Shown here: positions 61,902 to 64,000 of the stretch, piece after piece
How the letters are laid out: each line of letters opens with the position of its first letter
Numbering within the stretch: the stretch's first letter is position 1
Assembly: GCA_013112685.1 (NCBI GenBank)
Contig: JABFGC010000002.1
Location: 2,056,902-2,120,901, forward strand
Direction of reading: 5' to 3'
DNA from: Chloroflexota bacterium
GTDB taxonomy: Bacteria > Chloroflexota > Anaerolineae > Anaerolineales > Villigracilaceae
Length of the DNA: 64,000 bases
Program-made: the position numbers and the translations under genes
The notes under the pieces: model-generated
Databases searched by the model: none
What the model was told of the DNA's origin: nothing
The model's input: only the letters and a program-made list of their open reading frames with translations

Positions 61902-63700
61902 ATGCTGACTCTTGACCAACTCCTGCGCGCGCCCTGCGTGGATACCGGTTTGCGCTTTGCGGTTTCGCCCGATGGGAAGAGGGTTGTCTTTTCGTGGAAC
62001 AAGACGGGGGTGTGGGAGTTGTGGGAAATTAGAATATTAGAGATTAGAGAATTAGAGATTAGGAAATTGGAGATTGGTCTCGAAGGAGCCAAGTTCTCCC
62101 CCAGGTTTTCGCCTGATGGGATGTATCTTGCCTTTGCCGTTGATTTCGACGGAAGCGAGTCATATCATATCGGTCTTTATGATCTTGAAAAAAACACAAT
62201 CGTTGACCTGACTCCCCAGTCTGGCTACGCGCAACAGCCGAATTTCGATTTTTCACCCGATGGAAAGCGGCTGGCGATCCTTTCGGATGAGCAGGGTCAG
62301 TTTGCGCTGTATATACTGGAAATCGAAACTGGCGGGAAGGAACTCTTGCTGGACCTCCACCGCCCCATTTGGGATGTGCAGTGGTCGCCAGACGGGAGGT
62401 TTATCGCGGCGGAGGTGGAGGCTCAGGCAAGTGACAGGATGATTGTCGTGTGTGAAGTAGAAAGTGAAACCCTTCGACGCGGCTCAGGGCAAGCGTGGAA
62501 AGTATTGGCGTTGGATGGAGCAACCTTGAATGCGCAACATCCTGCCTGGTTGCCCGACTCAAAGTCGCTGGCGTTTTCGTGTCAAAACGGGGAATGGCAC
62601 AATATCGGAATTTACAACGTTGACTCGGATGAAATCACATGGCTGACCGACTCGGTCGGCGACGACACGCAACCCGTTTGGGCGCGAAGCGGGGAAGTCA
62701 TCGGCTGGGTACACAGCGAGGGTGCGAGGACCAACTTCCAGTTTAAGGAAAGAGGCGGAGCGATTCGGGAGGTCAAGGTTGGAGAGGGAGTCCACTCGCA
62801 CCCACAAATCGCATCCGATGGTGTCATCCTTGTTTACGAAGATGTGAATCATCCGCCCGATTTATGGAAGATCAATCTCGAAACAGGCGAAGCGGCGCAA
62901 TTGACCCAATCGCTGGAGGAAAGTTTGGGTTTCGTCCAGACCGAGGAGATTTGGTATGCGGGCGTGGATGGCGTGCGTGTGCCTGCGCTTGCTGTATCGC
63001 GGAAAAAGCACGCGGGCGGTATTGAACATTCACGGCGGGCCCGAACTGGCATTATTCGTTCGGCTGGGAGCCGTTCATGAGTTGCCTGGCTTCGCGCGGC
63101 TGGACGGTGCTTGCGCCGAATTATCGCGGCTCGACGGGGTATGGAAAGAAGTGGCAGAATGCAAGCCGCTTCGACATGGGCGGCGTGGACAAGGACGATT
63201 GCGCGGCGGGCGCGAAGTATTTGATTGAAAATGAGCTGGCAGAGAAAGTTGCGGTAACGGGCCGCAGTCACGGTGGGTATTTGACGATGTGCTGCTTGAC
63301 AGCGCACCCTGAGTTGTTTGCGGGCGGTTCGGCGGTGGTCCCGTTTTTGAATTGGTTCAAGTCGCATTCCGAATCGCGCGAGGATTTGCAGCATTGGAAT
63401 ATCGAAAACATGGGCGACCCCGAAGAGAATCATGATCTGTGGCATGAGCGTTCGCCGTATTTCTTTTTGGATCGCGTGAATGCGCCTGTGCAAATGATCT
63501 GCGGCGGCAATGACCCGCGCTGCCCTGCTGTCGATTCCCTCGATGCCCGTGATAAACTTGTCGAACTGGGCAAGGAAGTGAAACTGCTTTTGTACGAAGA
63601 TGAAGGTCATGCTTTTTTGAAGATCGAGAATGTGATTGACGCGGAAGTGAAGCGTGTGGAGTTTTTGGATAGAGTGCTGACGATGGACCGCGGACGATAG
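61902..63700 (+). CDS. Prolyl oligopeptidase-like (S9) peptidase (two frameshifts)
   Basis: About 600 residues. The N-terminal part is a PD40 propeller (VSPDGKRVVFSW, FSPDGMYLAFA, FDFSPDGKRLAILSD, VQWSPDGRFIAAE). The C-terminal part is an alpha/beta hydrolase: NYRGSTGYGKKW, GRSHGGYLT (Ser nucleophile), CGGNDPRCP (Asp) and DEGHAF (His). Frames join if one base is removed near 62989 (PALLYRGKSTRAVLNIHGGP) and one in the GGGCCCG at 63036-63042 (GGPNWHYSFGWEPFMS). The first propeller blade contains EIRILEIRELEIRKLEI from a GAGATTAG repeat. C-terminal TMDRGR and stop come from another repeat. Splits an aminoacyl or small peptide bond. Confidence 0.8.
62025..62086. repeat. GAGATTAG/AGAATTAG tandem repeat inside the S9 peptidase
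   Basis: Six to seven AT-rich units of about 9 bases (AGAATATTAGAGATTAGAG, then AATTAGAGATTAGG and so on), read in frame as EIRILEIRELEIRKLEI. The composition contrasts sharply with the GC-rich flanks and matches an intergenic repeat family. Confidence 0.7.
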
Positions 63701-63743
63701 ACGATGTGCGATCTTATGGTCGATCGTCCATCGTCTATGGTCA
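63684..63743. repeat. GACGATAGACGATG / CCATCGTCTATGG repeat at the S9 gene end
   Basis: GACGATGGACCGCGGACG followed by ATAGACGATG supplies the last codons and TAG stop of the S9 gene, and GATCGTCCATCGTCTATGG is its approximate inverse. It is the same family as 12688-12722 and 13601-13635. Confidence 0.65.
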
Positions 63744-63760
63744 GTTTTTGAGGAGAGCAA

Positions 63761-64000
63761 ATGCCGCCATTGAAATTCTTATCGAACGAAGACGTTCAAG
63801 CCATGCACGAAGCCACGCTTCGAGTCCTGCATGAGGTGGGCGTCATCTGGACGCACAAGCCCAGCCTCGATATCCTGACCGACGCGGGCTGCACGATGAA
63901 CGGCAACCGAATCTGCTTCCCTCCCGACCTCGTCATAGACAGCATTGCCAAAGCGAATAAACGTCCCGTCATTCGCGGGCGCAACGGGCAGGTCAATGAA
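63761..64000 (+). CDS. MttB superfamily methyltransferase 4, N-terminal part (runs off the window)
   Basis: Eighty codons are visible: MPPLKFLSNEDVQAMHEATL and RVLHEVGVIWTHKPSLDILTDAG, then RICFPPDLVIDSIAKANKRPV. The pattern matches the N-terminus of MttB family proteins (compare VRKIHDATLHIIEKVGVRF in copy 1) and is closer to copy 1 than to copies 2 and 3. AGGAGAG lies 4 bases ahead of the ATG. The end lies beyond 64000, so pyrrolysine content and completeness cannot be judged. Confidence 0.8.
   Translation, partial: MPPLKFLSNEDVQAMHEATLRVLHEVGVIWTHKPSLDILTDAGCTMNGNRICFPPDLVIDSIAKANKRPVIRGRNGQVNE

Noticed and set aside
1..64000. tRNA, rRNA or CRISPR arrays
   Set aside because: No cloverleaf-like segment, rRNA-like block or regularly spaced direct repeats with unique spacers was found; the tandem repeats present have no spacers.

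Overview
The window looks like a chromosomal stretch of an Anaerolineae-type Chloroflexota genome. This is inferred from gene content: a 620-residue FtsH, MltG/RuvX, LivKHMGF transport, many lipoproteins with Thr/Pro-rich linkers, and a paralogous MttB methyltransferase set without pyrrolysine. Abundant short intergenic repeats of the kind common in that class also point there. GC content is moderately high, with local AT-richer patches. I see no rRNA or tRNA gene and no CRISPR array.

Layout. 1-5.8 kb: small membrane protein, autoregulated TetR regulator with an NAD-dependent epimerase, DegV, short-chain dehydrogenase, M48 peptidase, cysteine hydrolase. 5.9-13.5 kb: an accessory zone with three toxin-antitoxin type loci (MNT/HEPN, HigBA, a MazF-like operon), an M50 protease with TPRs, RNase H, a V4R protein, an NHL-repeat lipoprotein and two copies of a small mobile element (MITE). 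13.6-28.8 kb: housekeeping genes (smc, rnc, miaA, acyl-CoA ligase, ftsH, xthA) and signalling or envelope genes (response regulator, DUF192, LysM-M23, cyclic-nucleotide-binding protein). 29.1-38.3 kb: a complete branched-chain-type ABC transporter (livKHMGF), then an ornithine-cyclodeaminase-family enzyme and an FAD amine oxidase. 38.3-49.4 kb: a badly frameshifted cinA, an M14 carboxypeptidase, an amidohydrolase fused to a CYTH domain, envelope and lipoprotein genes, mltG, ruvX and a baseplate-J-like protein. 49.6-50.7 kb: a degenerate IS630-type element abutting the 3' end of a formate dehydrogenase gene. 50.7-64 kb: a one-carbon island.

The one-carbon island is the most coherent system. 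A three-gene NAD(P)-linked formate dehydrogenase (catalytic subunit, Fe-S subunit, fused NuoE-NuoF diaphorase) is transcribed away from a GntR/FCD regulator. The regulator is followed by a cobalamin-binding corrinoid protein and four MttB-superfamily methyltransferases (the last cut by the window edge), with a prolyl-oligopeptidase-like enzyme between the third and fourth. The inference is demethylation of methylated amines or betaines through one shared corrinoid protein, with the C1 unit eventually oxidised via formate. The FAD amine oxidase and the ABC transporter upstream could feed the same substrates.

Two window-wide features matter for any reader. First, at least twelve genes, including smc and rnc, carry single-base frame disruptions, mostly one-base insertions in short runs. 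This looks like residual long-read indel error, so the genes are annotated here as whole loci. Second, families of short palindromic or tandem repeats that sit between genes are also found inside coding sequences, in frame, in several proteins (M48 peptidase, SMC hinge, CinA, NuoEF, S9 peptidase, probably FdhA), and they form the C-terminal tails and stop codons of others.
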